From positions 1-64,000 of the forward strand of contig JAJCYM010000066.1 of assembly GCA_029262895.1 (NCBI GenBank): 64,000 nucleotides of DNA, written 5' to 3'. The stretch's first letter is position 1. The number at the start of each line of letters is the position of its first letter. The stretch is from Roseivirga sp. GTDB lineage: Bacteria; Bacteroidota; Bacteroidia; Cytophagales; Cyclobacteriaceae. A program made the position numbers and the translations under genes. This document shows positions 1 through 8,278 of the stretch, piece by piece. The notes under the pieces are model-generated. The model was given only the letters and a program-made list of their open reading frames with translations, ran no database searches and was not told where the DNA came from.

Positions 1-61
1 ATTGGATAAATGTTGGCAGGTCTTAAAAAAATTAAAAGGTCAAAACAAAAACAACAAGGTC

Positions 62-436
62 ATGAAAAGCATAAAGATCAAAACTCAAAAAACACTAAGC
101 GCAATATTAGGTCTAGCGCTTGCAGCAGCAATACTTCTTCAAGTTGGTGATGCTCAGTCTAAAGAGTCAGCTTCCCACTTTGTTTCGATCGAAGAAGCTG
201 AAATTCTCGCAGACATTGAAGAAATGTTGATTGAAGATGAGGAATTAATGATTGACGAGATCATTGAGGAAATCACCTCTGAAGAATTGCAAAATGAAGT
301 TAAGGTTTTCAACAGTAACAACGAGTTGGTCGCTCAAGGAAAAACTGAAGGAAATGAGGAACTAAGATTGCTAGTCAATCAAGCCGAGTTGCTAAGTGTT
401 AACGGAGACACACAATATTTCAGAATATCACAATAG
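62..436 (+). CDS. small exported acidic protein, function unknown
   Basis: About 124 residues from the ATG at 62. The frame stays open back to a TTG at 2, but the ATG at 62 is preferred because it directly starts a signal peptide: MKSIKIK, then a hydrophobic stretch (LSAILGLALAAAILL) and a likely cleavage site after GDAQS. The mature part is strongly acidic around residues 42-75 (many Glu/Asp, few aromatics). It ends in a short domain with a TQYFRIS tail. I recognise no family. It is followed directly by a strong intrinsic terminator, so it ends its transcript. What lies upstream is outside the window. Export is well supported; function is not assignable. Confidence 0.7.
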   Translation: MKSIKIKTQKTLSAILGLALAAAILLQVGDAQSKESASHFVSIEEAEILADIEEMLIEDEELMIDEIIEEITSEELQNEVKVFNSNNELVAQGKTEGNEELRLLVNQAELLSVNGDTQYFRISQ

Positions 437-462
437 TTTATAGTTAGGGTTAATTTTGGTGA

Positions 463-495
463 GGAAGCCGGTCAGTAGACCGGCTTCCTTTTTTT
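463..495 (+). terminator. intrinsic terminator after the small exported protein
   Basis: Perfect 11-bp inverted repeat (463-473 with 478-488; arms GGAAGCCGGTC/GACCGGCTTCC), 4-nt loop AGTA, then seven T residues at 489-495. It lies 26 bp after the stop codon at 436. This is a classic plus-strand rho-independent terminator. Confidence 0.92.
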
Positions 496-618
496 ACCAT
501 ATCAAGGAGATTGTATCAGTCAACTCATTATTCCATCTCAGCTTCTCATACTTTCAGAAAGACCTCAAAATAGCTTGATTCAAAAGCCAATCATTATCTT
601 CAATCCGGATAATGCAAA

Positions 619-1008
619 TTAACCTCCCAAGCGATCCTTGACATATTCAATCTGAGTTTTACCATGAGGTGCAGGAGCACCATCCACACCCAAATTCACC
701 ATTACAATTTGTTCGATTGCCAGAATGTCCTGATGAGTTAGCTTATTGCGGACTTCACACCTCAATGTAATTGAACTCCTACCAAACTTAGTGGCTTCAA
801 TCCCCAACTCAATAATGTCTCCCTGAACAGGTGCATTAATGAAATTGATCTCGGACATAAACTTCGTGACTATGTGTTTATTGTCTAGCTGCACTATAGT
901 ATAGAGTGCAGCTTCTTCATCAATCCATTCGAGGAGTCTCCCTCCAAACAATGTTCCATTCGGGTTCAGGTCTTCGGGCTTTACCCATTTGCGCGTATGA
1001 AAATTCAT
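619..1008 (-). CDS. acyl-CoA thioesterase (hotdog fold)
   Basis: About 129 residues from the ATG at 1008. It resembles the YciA/acyl-CoA hydrolase type of single hotdog domain: a helix with NPNGTLFGGRLLEWIDEEAA (the 'G-G-x-L-L-x-W-I-D' hotdog helix with its acidic residue), then FMSEINFINAPVQGDIIELG, typical of beta-strand 2-3 in this family. It would hydrolyse acyl-CoA thioesters in the cytoplasm. An alternative start at 1098 adds 30 residues (MQLLGEELHP...) unlike the family N-terminus, so the shorter form beginning MNFHTRKW is chosen. It is divergent from the permease that begins at 1127. The family call is firm; the substrate chain length is not predictable. Confidence 0.8.
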   Translation of the reverse strand: MNFHTRKWVKPEDLNPNGTLFGGRLLEWIDEEAALYTIVQLDNKHIVTKFMSEINFINAPVQGDIIELGIEATKFGRSSITLRCEVRNKLTHQDILAIEQIVMVNLGVDGAPAPHGKTQIEYVKDRLGG

Positions 1009-1126
1009 TGCGCTAAGATAGTTCAAGAAAATTCTTAACATCCAATTTTGTTTCTCTCGTTGACCAATCGGGTGCAACTCTTCACCCAAGAGTTGCATCT
1101 AATCCTTAAACTCAACAACCAACAAC

Positions 1127-3490
1127 ATGTTAAAAAGCTACATCAAAACCACGCTTCGGGTCATCCGAAGAAGCCCCCTATCGTCCTTTATCAATATTTT
1201 TGGCCTGGCCATGGCCATTGGTTGTAGTATCATGGTTTACACCTTTGTAGACTACGATTTGACAACCGATCAATATCACGAGAACAAAGACAATATCTTC
1301 TTGTCAACAATGAAAATTGACAGGAACGGGAGGGTAATGCGTTTTGGCATCACCCCTATTGCTTATGGAGAACAACTACTCACCGATTTCCCTCAGATCG
1401 ACCGAATGGTAAGACTTGAGAGCAGAAGTGGTGTTGTTAAAAGTGGGGCTCATGTATTCAATGAGAGAATCTCCTTTACTGATGATGGATTCTTTGACAT
1501 GTTTAGTTTTCCATTGAAGTGGGGTAATAAAGATGCGCTAAGTGACCCATCCAAAATTATCATTAGTGAAAACGTCTCTATCAAATACTTTGGTCAGGAA
1601 AATCCCATTGGAGAAACCATGACTTTTGATTTCGGCAACGACACCAGGAAAAGTTATGAAATAGCAGGTGTAGCACAAAAATTCAACTATAAGGCCAGTT
1701 TACGATTTAATATCCTCACTAATTTTGAGAACATCCAAACGGCAGACCTGAACTTTGATGTGGCCGATTGGTCGAATTTTTTGGATGCCACATTCCTACA
1801 ACTTAAAAACCCAGAAAACATCCACACCATTGCCGGACAGCTCGATAAATACGTCCCTATTCAAAATGAAGTACAGAAAGATTGGCCAGCTCAATCGTTT
1901 GGTTTTGAGCCCTGGACAACCCTCTACCTCAATGGAGAAGACATCAATAATAATATCAACGGTGATTCGGACCCACTTGCCAGAATGGTCCTGACCATCA
2001 TTGGCATCTTCATTATGACACTTGCCATATTCAATTACATTAACATTGCAATCGTTTCTGCTACTAAGAGGCTTAAAGAGATTGGTGTAAGAAAAGTGAT
2101 GGGAGGAAAACGGAAATCTCTCATATTTCAATTTTTAGCAGAAAATGTGATACTAACACTTTTTGCTCTTGTAATTGGTTTCATCACAGCCATCACGTTC
2201 TTCGTTCCCGGCTTTGATGCCTTGTTTACCATTGGATTGGAATTTCCATATCAGGACCCCAGGCTCTGGATGTTTCTTGCTGTTTTGGTGATTTTTGTTG
2301 GACTGGCCTCGGGCGCCTACCCTGCCATTTATATTTCCAGCTTTAATGCCGTCAATATTTTTCGAGGAAGTTTGAGGTTTGGAAAGAAAAATCCAATGAC
2401 TAAAATCTTCTTAACCATTCAGTTCATATTGTCATGTATTACTGTTGCAGGCGGTATAATGTTCACCCAAAACTCGAATTACCAAAAGGAACGTGATTGG
2501 GGCTATACCCAAGAGCAGGTCCTTGTGGCGCAAGCACCCGATGCCGTAACGTTTGAGCGACTCAAAAATGTAATGGTTCAGGACCCGAATGTGATCATGC
2601 ATTCCGGTTCACAAGGCCATCTAACAAGGGGGATGAACTCGCGCATTATAGAACTTCTGGACCGAAAGGTGGAAGTGAGAAGTATGGATATCGATCACAA
2701 CTATATCACAACACTTGGTATTCGAATGAAATCGGGTCGTGATTTTGAAGAGAACCGTGAGACCGATAAAACCAGGGTAATTGTGAATGAAATGATGGCT
2801 AAAATCTTAGATCCAAATGATGCCCTGGACAAAACCTTTAAACTCGACTCTATAGAATATACCGTGATTGGCGTTGTTCAAAACTACCACCATTGGTCTT
2901 TTAATAATGACATTGAGCCCACCTTCCTAAGGCTTGTGGATGATAAAAATCAGCGTTACCTATCGCTAAAGGTTCGAGAAGGCAGCGCGGCTCAGACTTT
3001 TGAAAAACTAGAGGCTGAATGGGCGGGTATTCTACCGCAGACACCCTTTAATGGTTTCTTTCAGGATCAGAGATTTGACAACTATTTTGAAGAGATTAAG
3101 GGACATGGTAAGATACTCAGTGCAGTAGCGATATTGGCTGTGATTCTGTCATGCCTGGGGTTATACGGCCTAGTTTCACTTAACCTGACCAGTAGGATCA
3201 AAGAGTTTAGCATTAGGAAGGTACTCGGAGCACAGTTTGGAAATATTGTGAAGGTGATCAATAAGCAGTTTATGCTATTTCTGATCATTGCTCTGATTAT
3301 TGGTGGGCCAGTCAGTTTTTATTTGATGAAGTCTCTGATGGATGAAATATATTCGTTCTATATGCCATTAACCGCTGCACCCATCATGCTGACGTTTGGT
3401 GTGGTCATTTTCATGGTGGTGATCACAATTTCGTCTCAGGTGAGAAAAGTCGTAAAGGCCAACCCGACAGATGGATTGAGAAGTCAATAG
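1127..3490 (+). CDS. orphan FtsX/MacB-type ABC permease
   Basis: 787 residues with the duplicated MacB-like plan. There is an N-terminal membrane segment (about 20-41), a large extracytoplasmic MacB_PCD-type domain, and three membrane helices (about 285-405) with the FtsX cytoplasmic signature KEIGVRKVMGG. A second periplasmic domain follows, then three more helices with KEFSIRKVLGA near residue 700, and the tail KANPTDGLRSQ. Such proteins normally pair with a MacB/LolD-type ATPase to move lipoproteins, peptides or signals mechanically across the envelope. No ATPase gene is adjacent, so it is an orphan that either shares a distant ATPase or works without one. It is convergent with the glycosyltransferase, with only 4 bp between the stops. 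Confidence 0.88.
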   Translation: MLKSYIKTTLRVIRRSPLSSFINIFGLAMAIGCSIMVYTFVDYDLTTDQYHENKDNIFLSTMKIDRNGRVMRFGITPIAYGEQLLTDFPQIDRMVRLESRSGVVKSGAHVFNERISFTDDGFFDMFSFPLKWGNKDALSDPSKIIISENVSIKYFGQENPIGETMTFDFGNDTRKSYEIAGVAQKFNYKASLRFNILTNFENIQTADLNFDVADWSNFLDATFLQLKNPENIHTIAGQLDKYVPIQNEVQKDWPAQSFGFEPWTTLYLNGEDINNNINGDSDPLARMVLTIIGIFIMTLAIFNYINIAIVSATKRLKEIGVRKVMGGKRKSLIFQFLAENVILTLFALVIGFITAITFFVPGFDALFTIGLEFPYQDPRLWMFLAVLVIFVGLASGAYPAIYISSFNAVNIFRGSLRFGKKNPMTKIFLTIQFILSCITVAGGIMFTQNSNYQKERDWGYTQEQVLVAQAPDAVTFERLKNVMVQDPNVIMHSGSQGHLTRGMNSRIIELLDRKVEVRSMDIDHNYITTLGIRMKSGRDFEENRETDKTRVIVNEMMAKILDPNDALDKTFKLDSIEYTVIGVVQNYHHWSFNNDIEPTFLRLVDDKNQRYLSLKVREGSAAQTFEKLEAEWAGILPQTPFNGFFQDQRFDNYFEEIKGHGKILSAVAILAVILSCLGLYGLVSLNLTSRIKEFSIRKVLGAQFGNIVKVINKQFMLFLIIALIIGGPVSFYLMKSLMDEIYSFYMPLTAAPIMLTFGVVIFMVVITISSQVRKVVKANPTDGLRSQ

Positions 3491-3494
3491 TAAA

Positions 3495-4448
3495 TTAAAC
3501 GAGACCTTTTTTTCTTTTCTTGTTAAGAAACTGGTAGTTCATTTTCCAAGCAAGAAGCGTTTTATAGATCAAGAGCCTGAGGGAATTTTCTTTCAGGCTT
3601 TTTAGTAAGTCATAGAACCCCTCTCCAATATCAAATACTTTTGAAGTCAGACATTGACCAAGCTCATACCTCACTCGCTCGATCAAGGCCTTATGCTCAG
3701 CCTGGGTTTTGCATAAGTGTAATGCCTTTCGACAAACTTTAAGCGTGGCTTCCAATTGTTGGTTCTCTTGGCTTTTATATTGCTGAGCAGACATGGAACT
3801 GGTCAGCTTTCGTTTATGGATCAATGTCTTGTCGATGTAAGCATATCCGATAAAACGGCTCGACCTTACCCAAAAGTCAAAATCCTCATAGGCCAAATTT
3901 TCATCATACCCCCCAAGTCTATCCAAGACAGATTTGCGAATTATCATGCTTGGTGTGCAAATAAAATATCGTTTAAGCACCATTTCGAAGATATCACCTT
4001 GAGGGACCTTATTCAGCAATCCCTTGCCTCTCAATATTTCATTGTGATTTCCAATCAGCTCAGATTCCTGATTGATATAATTGGCATTACTAAAAGTTAC
4101 TCCAAAGGAGTTACCGGCCTCTTCGAATCTATTTATACCCGATTCGATGAAATCCGGTTCCATCACATCGTCCAGAGCAAAGTCAACAATAAAATCTCCT
4201 GTGGCCTTGACAAATGCTTCATTGAAAGTTCTGGTATATCCTAAATTCGTTTGGTGTGCAATCAGTTGAATTTGCTCCTTCCCTTGAATATAATTTTTAA
4301 TGTGCTCCTGACTTAGATCCGTGCTGGCATCATCAGCAATAATGATCTCCAGGTTGTCATATGTCTGATTAAACAAGCTTTCCAGCGCCTCCTTGATATA
4401 GGGAGCATGGTTATACGAAATACAAATTACGGTAACCACAGGTCTCAT
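3495..4448 (-). CDS. GT2 family glycosyltransferase
   Basis: 317 residues with a GT-A fold. The N-terminus VVTVICISYNHAPYIKEAL is typical of family 2, ADDAS at 38-42 supplies the nucleotide-binding aspartates, and LDD at 92-94 is the DXD-like metal site. YEDFDFWVR near residue 190 is the catalytic-base region. It should transfer a sugar from a nucleotide donor to a surface polysaccharide or lipid-linked acceptor at the inner membrane face. Its ATG overlaps the flippase stop by 4 nt (ATGA), so it is translationally coupled as the last gene of the sugar operon. Donor and acceptor cannot be told from sequence. Confidence 0.87.
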   Translation of the reverse strand: MRPVVTVICISYNHAPYIKEALESLFNQTYDNLEIIIADDASTDLSQEHIKNYIQGKEQIQLIAHQTNLGYTRTFNEAFVKATGDFIVDFALDDVMEPDFIESGINRFEEAGNSFGVTFSNANYINQESELIGNHNEILRGKGLLNKVPQGDIFEMVLKRYFICTPSMIIRKSVLDRLGGYDENLAYEDFDFWVRSSRFIGYAYIDKTLIHKRKLTSSMSAQQYKSQENQQLEATLKVCRKALHLCKTQAEHKALIERVRYELGQCLTSKVFDIGEGFYDLLKSLKENSLRLLIYKTLLAWKMNYQFLNKKRKKGLV

Positions 4449-5761
4449 TTGAAAAGCAATTTTCTATTAAAAATCACCAAAATCAGGAAGAACCCAATAT
4501 ACCTCCACATATGCGCCATGGTCAGTGCCTCAAGATTGTATTGACCAAGCAAAAGGCTAATCAAACCCAAGTATATAATAGCTGAGAAAAGTTGTGCCTT
4601 AATGTACTTCCAGGTTTGAACCCTTGCCGACAAGAGATAGGCCAATAAATAAGACAGGATAGCAAAAAAGTCTCCAATTACTTGATATTGCACTAGGTAG
4701 GCCGCCTTATCAAAACCCTTGGCAAAAAACAGTTGTAGAAAGAATGATCGATTGAAATAGTAAATGCCCAGGCACAAAACGGTCACGAAAGCCACAAAGC
4801 CCATTACTTTTGACACGTAATCCTTTAAGGCCTTATTGTCATGAATGAGCGAGGCCATTTTCGGATAATAAACCACTCCCACCGTACCCGTAAAAACAAG
4901 TAGATAGCTATTGGACATTTTAACAACAGACTGCCACAAACCTGTCCTATCGGTACCAAATTCGTTTATAATATAATCCCTCACCCCAAAGTCCAGCAGT
5001 TTGCCAAAGACAATTGAGCTTAGGGCCATAAACACAAAGCTCCAAATCATTCTGGCCGATTTCTTGTCTGGCGCCTTGAAACTCAGCTGGATGGTTTTGC
5101 GCTTCTTAAAAAAGTAAAAGAGCGCACAGAAAAACATCAGCCCATAGCCCACTGGAAAACTCAGTAGTGCCTGATCTATATTTCCTTGGGTCACTCCAAA
5201 ATAAACTGTCCCGGTCAGAAGGACTACACCCGCTATACTGATTATTGCATAACTCTTCACATCCCTGTAAGACAGGATCACGGCATTGAGCATGGCTGTC
5301 ATTAAAGTCAGAAAAACAGCCGGAACGAAAATGATTAAAAATTGGGTGGTTGAAAGTTGATCGATAAAGCGGTCAAAGAAAAAGTCCTTATACCAAAGTA
5401 ATACCGCCAATACCACAAGCATCATCAAGATGCTTATCCAGAAGCCGGTTCTGAAGAGGCTCTTTTTTTGGCCTTCCTCCACTTGGGGGTCGGACCAAAA
5501 CTTCATGATGCCACGATTTACACCTTCTGATGGAAGCAAGGTGAAAAGAGATATCAGGTTTTGAAAATGAGAAAGTAGGGTAATGCCACTGGTGCCCAGA
5601 AAAACTGCAAAAAGCTTGTTAATCGTCAGCCCACCCAATGCCCTAAAAACCACAGCACTAAATGACCAGGATGAACTTTTAAAGAACTGCGATTTCAACT
5701 TTTTAGATTTACCGCGAAGATAGGGCTTTTCGAAATACGAGGGCCCTGGATTCTTCGCCAC
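4445..5761 (-). CDS. Wzx-like O-antigen/polysaccharide flippase
   Basis: Up to 438 residues with about 12 hydrophobic helices. The N-terminal SSWSFSAVVFRALGGLTINKLFAVFLGTSG region resembles WzxE/O-antigen translocases of the MATE/MOP superfamily. These flip lipid-linked oligosaccharides across the inner membrane. The start is uncertain: the GTG at 5761 overlaps the upstream gene by 53 nt, while a TTG at about 5698 (residue 22, in KKLKSQFF) would begin just after the upstream stop. No ATG is available in this region. It lies between the FemAB-like gene and GT2, which fits assembly and export of one surface glycan. Confidence 0.85.
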   Translation of the reverse strand: MAKNPGPSYFEKPYLRGKSKKLKSQFFKSSSWSFSAVVFRALGGLTINKLFAVFLGTSGITLLSHFQNLISLFTLLPSEGVNRGIMKFWSDPQVEEGQKKSLFRTGFWISILMMLVVLAVLLWYKDFFFDRFIDQLSTTQFLIIFVPAVFLTLMTAMLNAVILSYRDVKSYAIISIAGVVLLTGTVYFGVTQGNIDQALLSFPVGYGLMFFCALFYFFKKRKTIQLSFKAPDKKSARMIWSFVFMALSSIVFGKLLDFGVRDYIINEFGTDRTGLWQSVVKMSNSYLLVFTGTVGVVYYPKMASLIHDNKALKDYVSKVMGFVAFVTVLCLGIYYFNRSFFLQLFFAKGFDKAAYLVQYQVIGDFFAILSYLLAYLLSARVQTWKYIKAQLFSAIIYLGLISLLLGQYNLEALTMAHMWRYIGFFLILVIFNRKLLFK

Positions 5762-6644
5762 CTACATGAGATTTAAAACGAAATAGGGACTTGCTCATTT
5801 TACCATCAACATACGAACTGCCAAGGTCGATTAGATCGATACCAGCAGATTGACTCCAGGCATAAAGTCCATTAATAAGCATCACCATAGGACTGAATTT
5901 TTGATAATCAGGATTGTGGGCTGGGTAAAAGTTATATAGAATCGATTCACTCACCTGTATGGCAATTGTTGCGGCTACCAGCTTATCACCATCAAGAATG
6001 GCAAATGGCAAATAGGCATTTGGGTTCGCTTTGCGACTATCCACAATCTCTTGCCATGACATAGAGAGGGGTTTATGCGCTGCATTTCTCCAACCATTTA
6101 TGACATCATATGTCTTCGAAAGCCTGTGCTGCCCTAAAGCTTTAAATTCGAATCCGGCTTTTTCACACTTGCGTAGCCTGCGTTGCTCCATATTGGCCAT
6201 TTTAGGAGATAATTGGCCTTCTTCTATCGGAATACCCTGAAAGATTCTCTCCTCTTTGATTTTGTAACTCAAATCAGACAAGGTCTTATTTAAGACTACT
6301 TGATTTTGATGATTTTCAGGAGGTTGGCCAAACCTGAGGAACTTGACTTTTCTTTCTTGCAAGTCTTTCTCAAAGAAAATAATGAAGGTGTAGAGGTCCT
6401 GAACCGGCAATTCATTTGAAAACTCAATTCCTCCAAAAGGAGCCTTTGCTGGAGAAATGGCCTCTCCTTCTTCCAAGGCAAATGCTACGTGAGCCAAGGC
6501 GCTGTTCGATTTAGTATCGAACCAATAATAATGAAGGTGAGGAAGGTCATTATTGGTTTTGAGAAAAGTTGATTGGCTGTAAAGAAATGAGGTATACTTT
6601 ATTTGGCAGCCTTTGGGCAAGACATTCAACAACTTGAAACCCAT
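5709..6644 (-). CDS. FemAB/GNAT-fold acyl- or aminoacyl-transferase
   Basis: 311 residues. The C-terminal half fits a GNAT/FemAB-like (Acetyltransf_6) domain: LPFAILDGDKLVAATIAI (beta-strands 2-4 of the fold), then LYNFYPAHNPDYQKFSPM and a terminal IDLIDLGSS. The N-terminal half is a degenerate copy of the fold, as in FemAB-like proteins. It plausibly modifies an amino sugar or lipid-linked sugar, which fits the adjacent 3,4-ketoisomerase (the usual route to 3-amino-3,6-dideoxyhexoses, which are then N-acylated). Its ATG shares one base with the upstream TAA. The family is moderately sure; the substrate is inferred from context. Confidence 0.72.
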   Translation of the reverse strand: MGFKLLNVLPKGCQIKYTSFLYSQSTFLKTNNDLPHLHYYWFDTKSNSALAHVAFALEEGEAISPAKAPFGGIEFSNELPVQDLYTFIIFFEKDLQERKVKFLRFGQPPENHQNQVVLNKTLSDLSYKIKEERIFQGIPIEEGQLSPKMANMEQRRLRKCEKAGFEFKALGQHRLSKTYDVINGWRNAAHKPLSMSWQEIVDSRKANPNAYLPFAILDGDKLVAATIAIQVSESILYNFYPAHNPDYQKFSPMVMLINGLYAWSQSAGIDLIDLGSSYVDGKMSKSLFRFKSHVGGEESRALVFRKALSSR

Positions 6645-7027
6645 TAAAAGTCCTCCCTTCTTCTAATGTAATCTTGCTCATTAAATTCATCCGAAGCCAG
6701 GCCAATCATCATGGCCTGATCATGAAAAATCATCCTTCCCCACCAAAGCGGTGGTATGTACAGGCCCTTGGAAGGGTCATCCAACAGATAATTCAGGCGT
6801 TCGCCTTGCTGTGATTCCAGGACTACCTGTATCTGCCCTTTTGTGCAGATAATCACCTGCTCAGAGGTCTTGTGAGCATGATCACCTCTGGCTTGCTGTT
6901 CAGGCACATCATAAAGCCAGTAGACACGCTTCACTTCAAAAGGGACATCTTTCAGTTCTTCCAAATACCCCAAATTACCTCTGGGGTCTACCTTTTTATC
7001 AAATATATAGAGCTCAGGTTTTTTCAA
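6644..7027 (-). CDS. FdtA/QdtA-like dTDP-4-keto-6-deoxyglucose 3,4-ketoisomerase (cupin)
   Basis: 127 residues, a single cupin domain of the FdtA/WxcM type. The motif RGDHAHK at 47-53 supplies the active-site histidines, and VPFEVKRVYWLYDVP and GLYIPPLWWGRM are characteristic. Known members isomerise dTDP-4-keto-6-deoxy-D-glucose to the 3-keto sugar, the precursor of Fuc3NAc or Qui3NAc. The start codon appears to be TTG at 7027, because no in-frame ATG exists back to the TAA about 24 nt upstream. No aminotransferase or dTDP-glucose genes (rmlA/B) are in the window, so the pathway must be completed elsewhere. It starts 8 bp after the AAA ATPase stop. Confidence 0.84.
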   Translation of the reverse strand: MKKPELYIFDKKVDPRGNLGYLEELKDVPFEVKRVYWLYDVPEQQARGDHAHKTSEQVIICTKGQIQVVLESQQGERLNYLLDDPSKGLYIPPLWWGRMIFHDQAMMIGLASDEFNEQDYIRRREDF

Positions 7028-7035
7028 AAGTCGCT

Positions 7036-8151
7036 TTATGAATTGAATTTAAGATAATGCTCTAAAAAGACATCGTATAAACGATAGAATGACCCGTCTT
7101 TAATTATTATTTGCTTTTTCAACAAGGCTTGTACTCCCCTGCGCATGCTGCTTGAATTGGTGAAACCCACTTTTTTTAAGAACTCATTACCCTGTGGATT
7201 GGTCACTTTTCCGGCCTTTGCAAAAGCCTTAGTGATAACAAACTGTTGAGGAGTCATTCTATCTGGCAGCTCGCTATAAAAAACTCCTTTTTCCATTATA
7301 AATTCATAATAGATGGATTCAAAACCTGCCCAATCCTTTGGCTGTTTTGACAAGCCAAAAAGATGGTTGAATATTGCTTGAACATAATAGGTGTGCCGGT
7401 ATGTGCTGTCCAGTATCTGATCCACCAATTCATGGCTCATTTCCTTTTTGCCTTTTTTGAAATGGCTTAGGATAAATTTCTTATAAGTATCATGATCGAT
7501 GCTGTTGAGTTGCATCATTCTGGTACTTTGGTAAAAGGGGCGATTGTAGGTGTTAAACATTTCATTTATCAGGTGAAATTCACTTCCACTATAAATAAAC
7601 CGGATATTTTGACTCTGCTGGGTAAGCTTACGAAGAGTGGCCTCCAGGGGCACTTGTACCGAATCATATTTTTTTATCTCTTGAAATTCATCTATGGCTA
7701 AAACCACTGGTTTTTCCTGGTGTTCAAGAAAAAACATAAGCTCTTCTAAACCCCTGAAAGTGGTGTTTCTGTCGTGGTACATCAAATCAATGGAGGGCCT
7801 GCCATCAGGGCTTATTGAAAATGATGTGCCTAGCGATTTAATAAAGTCTTTAAGTTTATTTCCGATACTACGTTGAGAAAAGATGGTACTTCGAATCACG
7901 GCATTGGCCAATTCTCGAGTCAACTCGCTTAATGAATTTGTCCCCCATATATCGGCATAGATAAAATGATAGTCCCTTGAAAGTTGACTTGAAATATGCT
8001 GTATCAGTGCAGATTTACCCAACCTCCTATAAGCGTAAATGGTAATATCTTGCTGATTCTTAATGGAATCGATGATATTCTTAGTCTCTATCTCACGGTC
8101 ACAAAAGTATTCCGGTCCAACATAGCCTTTCAACAAAAATGGGTTCATCAT
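7036..8151 (-). CDS. AAA+ ATPase of the archaeal-type (ATPase_2) family
   Basis: 371 residues. Residues 40-48 (AYRRLGKSA) form the Walker A loop, 149-155 (VVLAIDE) Walker B, and RFIYSGSE near 184-191 the sensor-1 strand. The C-terminal 80 residues (TNPQGNEFLKKVGFTNSSSMRRGVQALLKKQII) look like a winged helix. The family (MJ/ATPase_2, STAND-related) binds ATP; its clients are mostly unknown. It is the promoter-proximal gene of the surface-sugar operon, which suggests co-expression with it or chance linkage. Upstream lie two tandem 13-15 bp repeats that look like an operator, so the winged helix may mediate self-regulation (inference). Confidence 0.82.
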   Translation of the reverse strand: MMNPFLLKGYVGPEYFCDREIETKNIIDSIKNQQDITIYAYRRLGKSALIQHISSQLSRDYHFIYADIWGTNSLSELTRELANAVIRSTIFSQRSIGNKLKDFIKSLGTSFSISPDGRPSIDLMYHDRNTTFRGLEELMFFLEHQEKPVVLAIDEFQEIKKYDSVQVPLEATLRKLTQQSQNIRFIYSGSEFHLINEMFNTYNRPFYQSTRMMQLNSIDHDTYKKFILSHFKKGKKEMSHELVDQILDSTYRHTYYVQAIFNHLFGLSKQPKDWAGFESIYYEFIMEKGVFYSELPDRMTPQQFVITKAFAKAGKVTNPQGNEFLKKVGFTNSSSMRRGVQALLKKQIIIKDGSFYRLYDVFLEHYLKFNS

Positions 8152-8176
8152 TCAGGATTTATAGCATAAATATAAC

Positions 8177-8205
8177 ATTACAAGTTGTACATTACAAGTT
8201 GTAAT
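8177..8205. promoter_or_regulatory. tandem palindromic operator candidate upstream of the AAA ATPase
   Basis: Two directly abutting copies of ATTACAAGTTGTA lie at 8177-8189 and 8191-8203, with a 14-bp period. The second is a perfect 7-1-7 palindrome (ATTACAA-G-TTGTAAT, 8191-8205). The first is the same except that its last base pair is C rather than part of TAAT. The pair lies 26-54 bp upstream of the ATPase start, where a regulator would block or recruit polymerase. Which protein binds is unknown. Confidence 0.6.
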
Positions 8206-8278
8206 ATATTTACCCAATGAAAATACAGATTAGATTGATTAGTAAGCAATATCTGATCTTTCCCTAAATTCGCAGCGA

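Noticed and set aside
6031-6240. short plus-strand frames inside the FemAB-like, permease and other genes
   Set aside because: They lie fully inside convincing genes on the opposite strand, with no domain or initiation signal; the same holds for all similar shadow frames.
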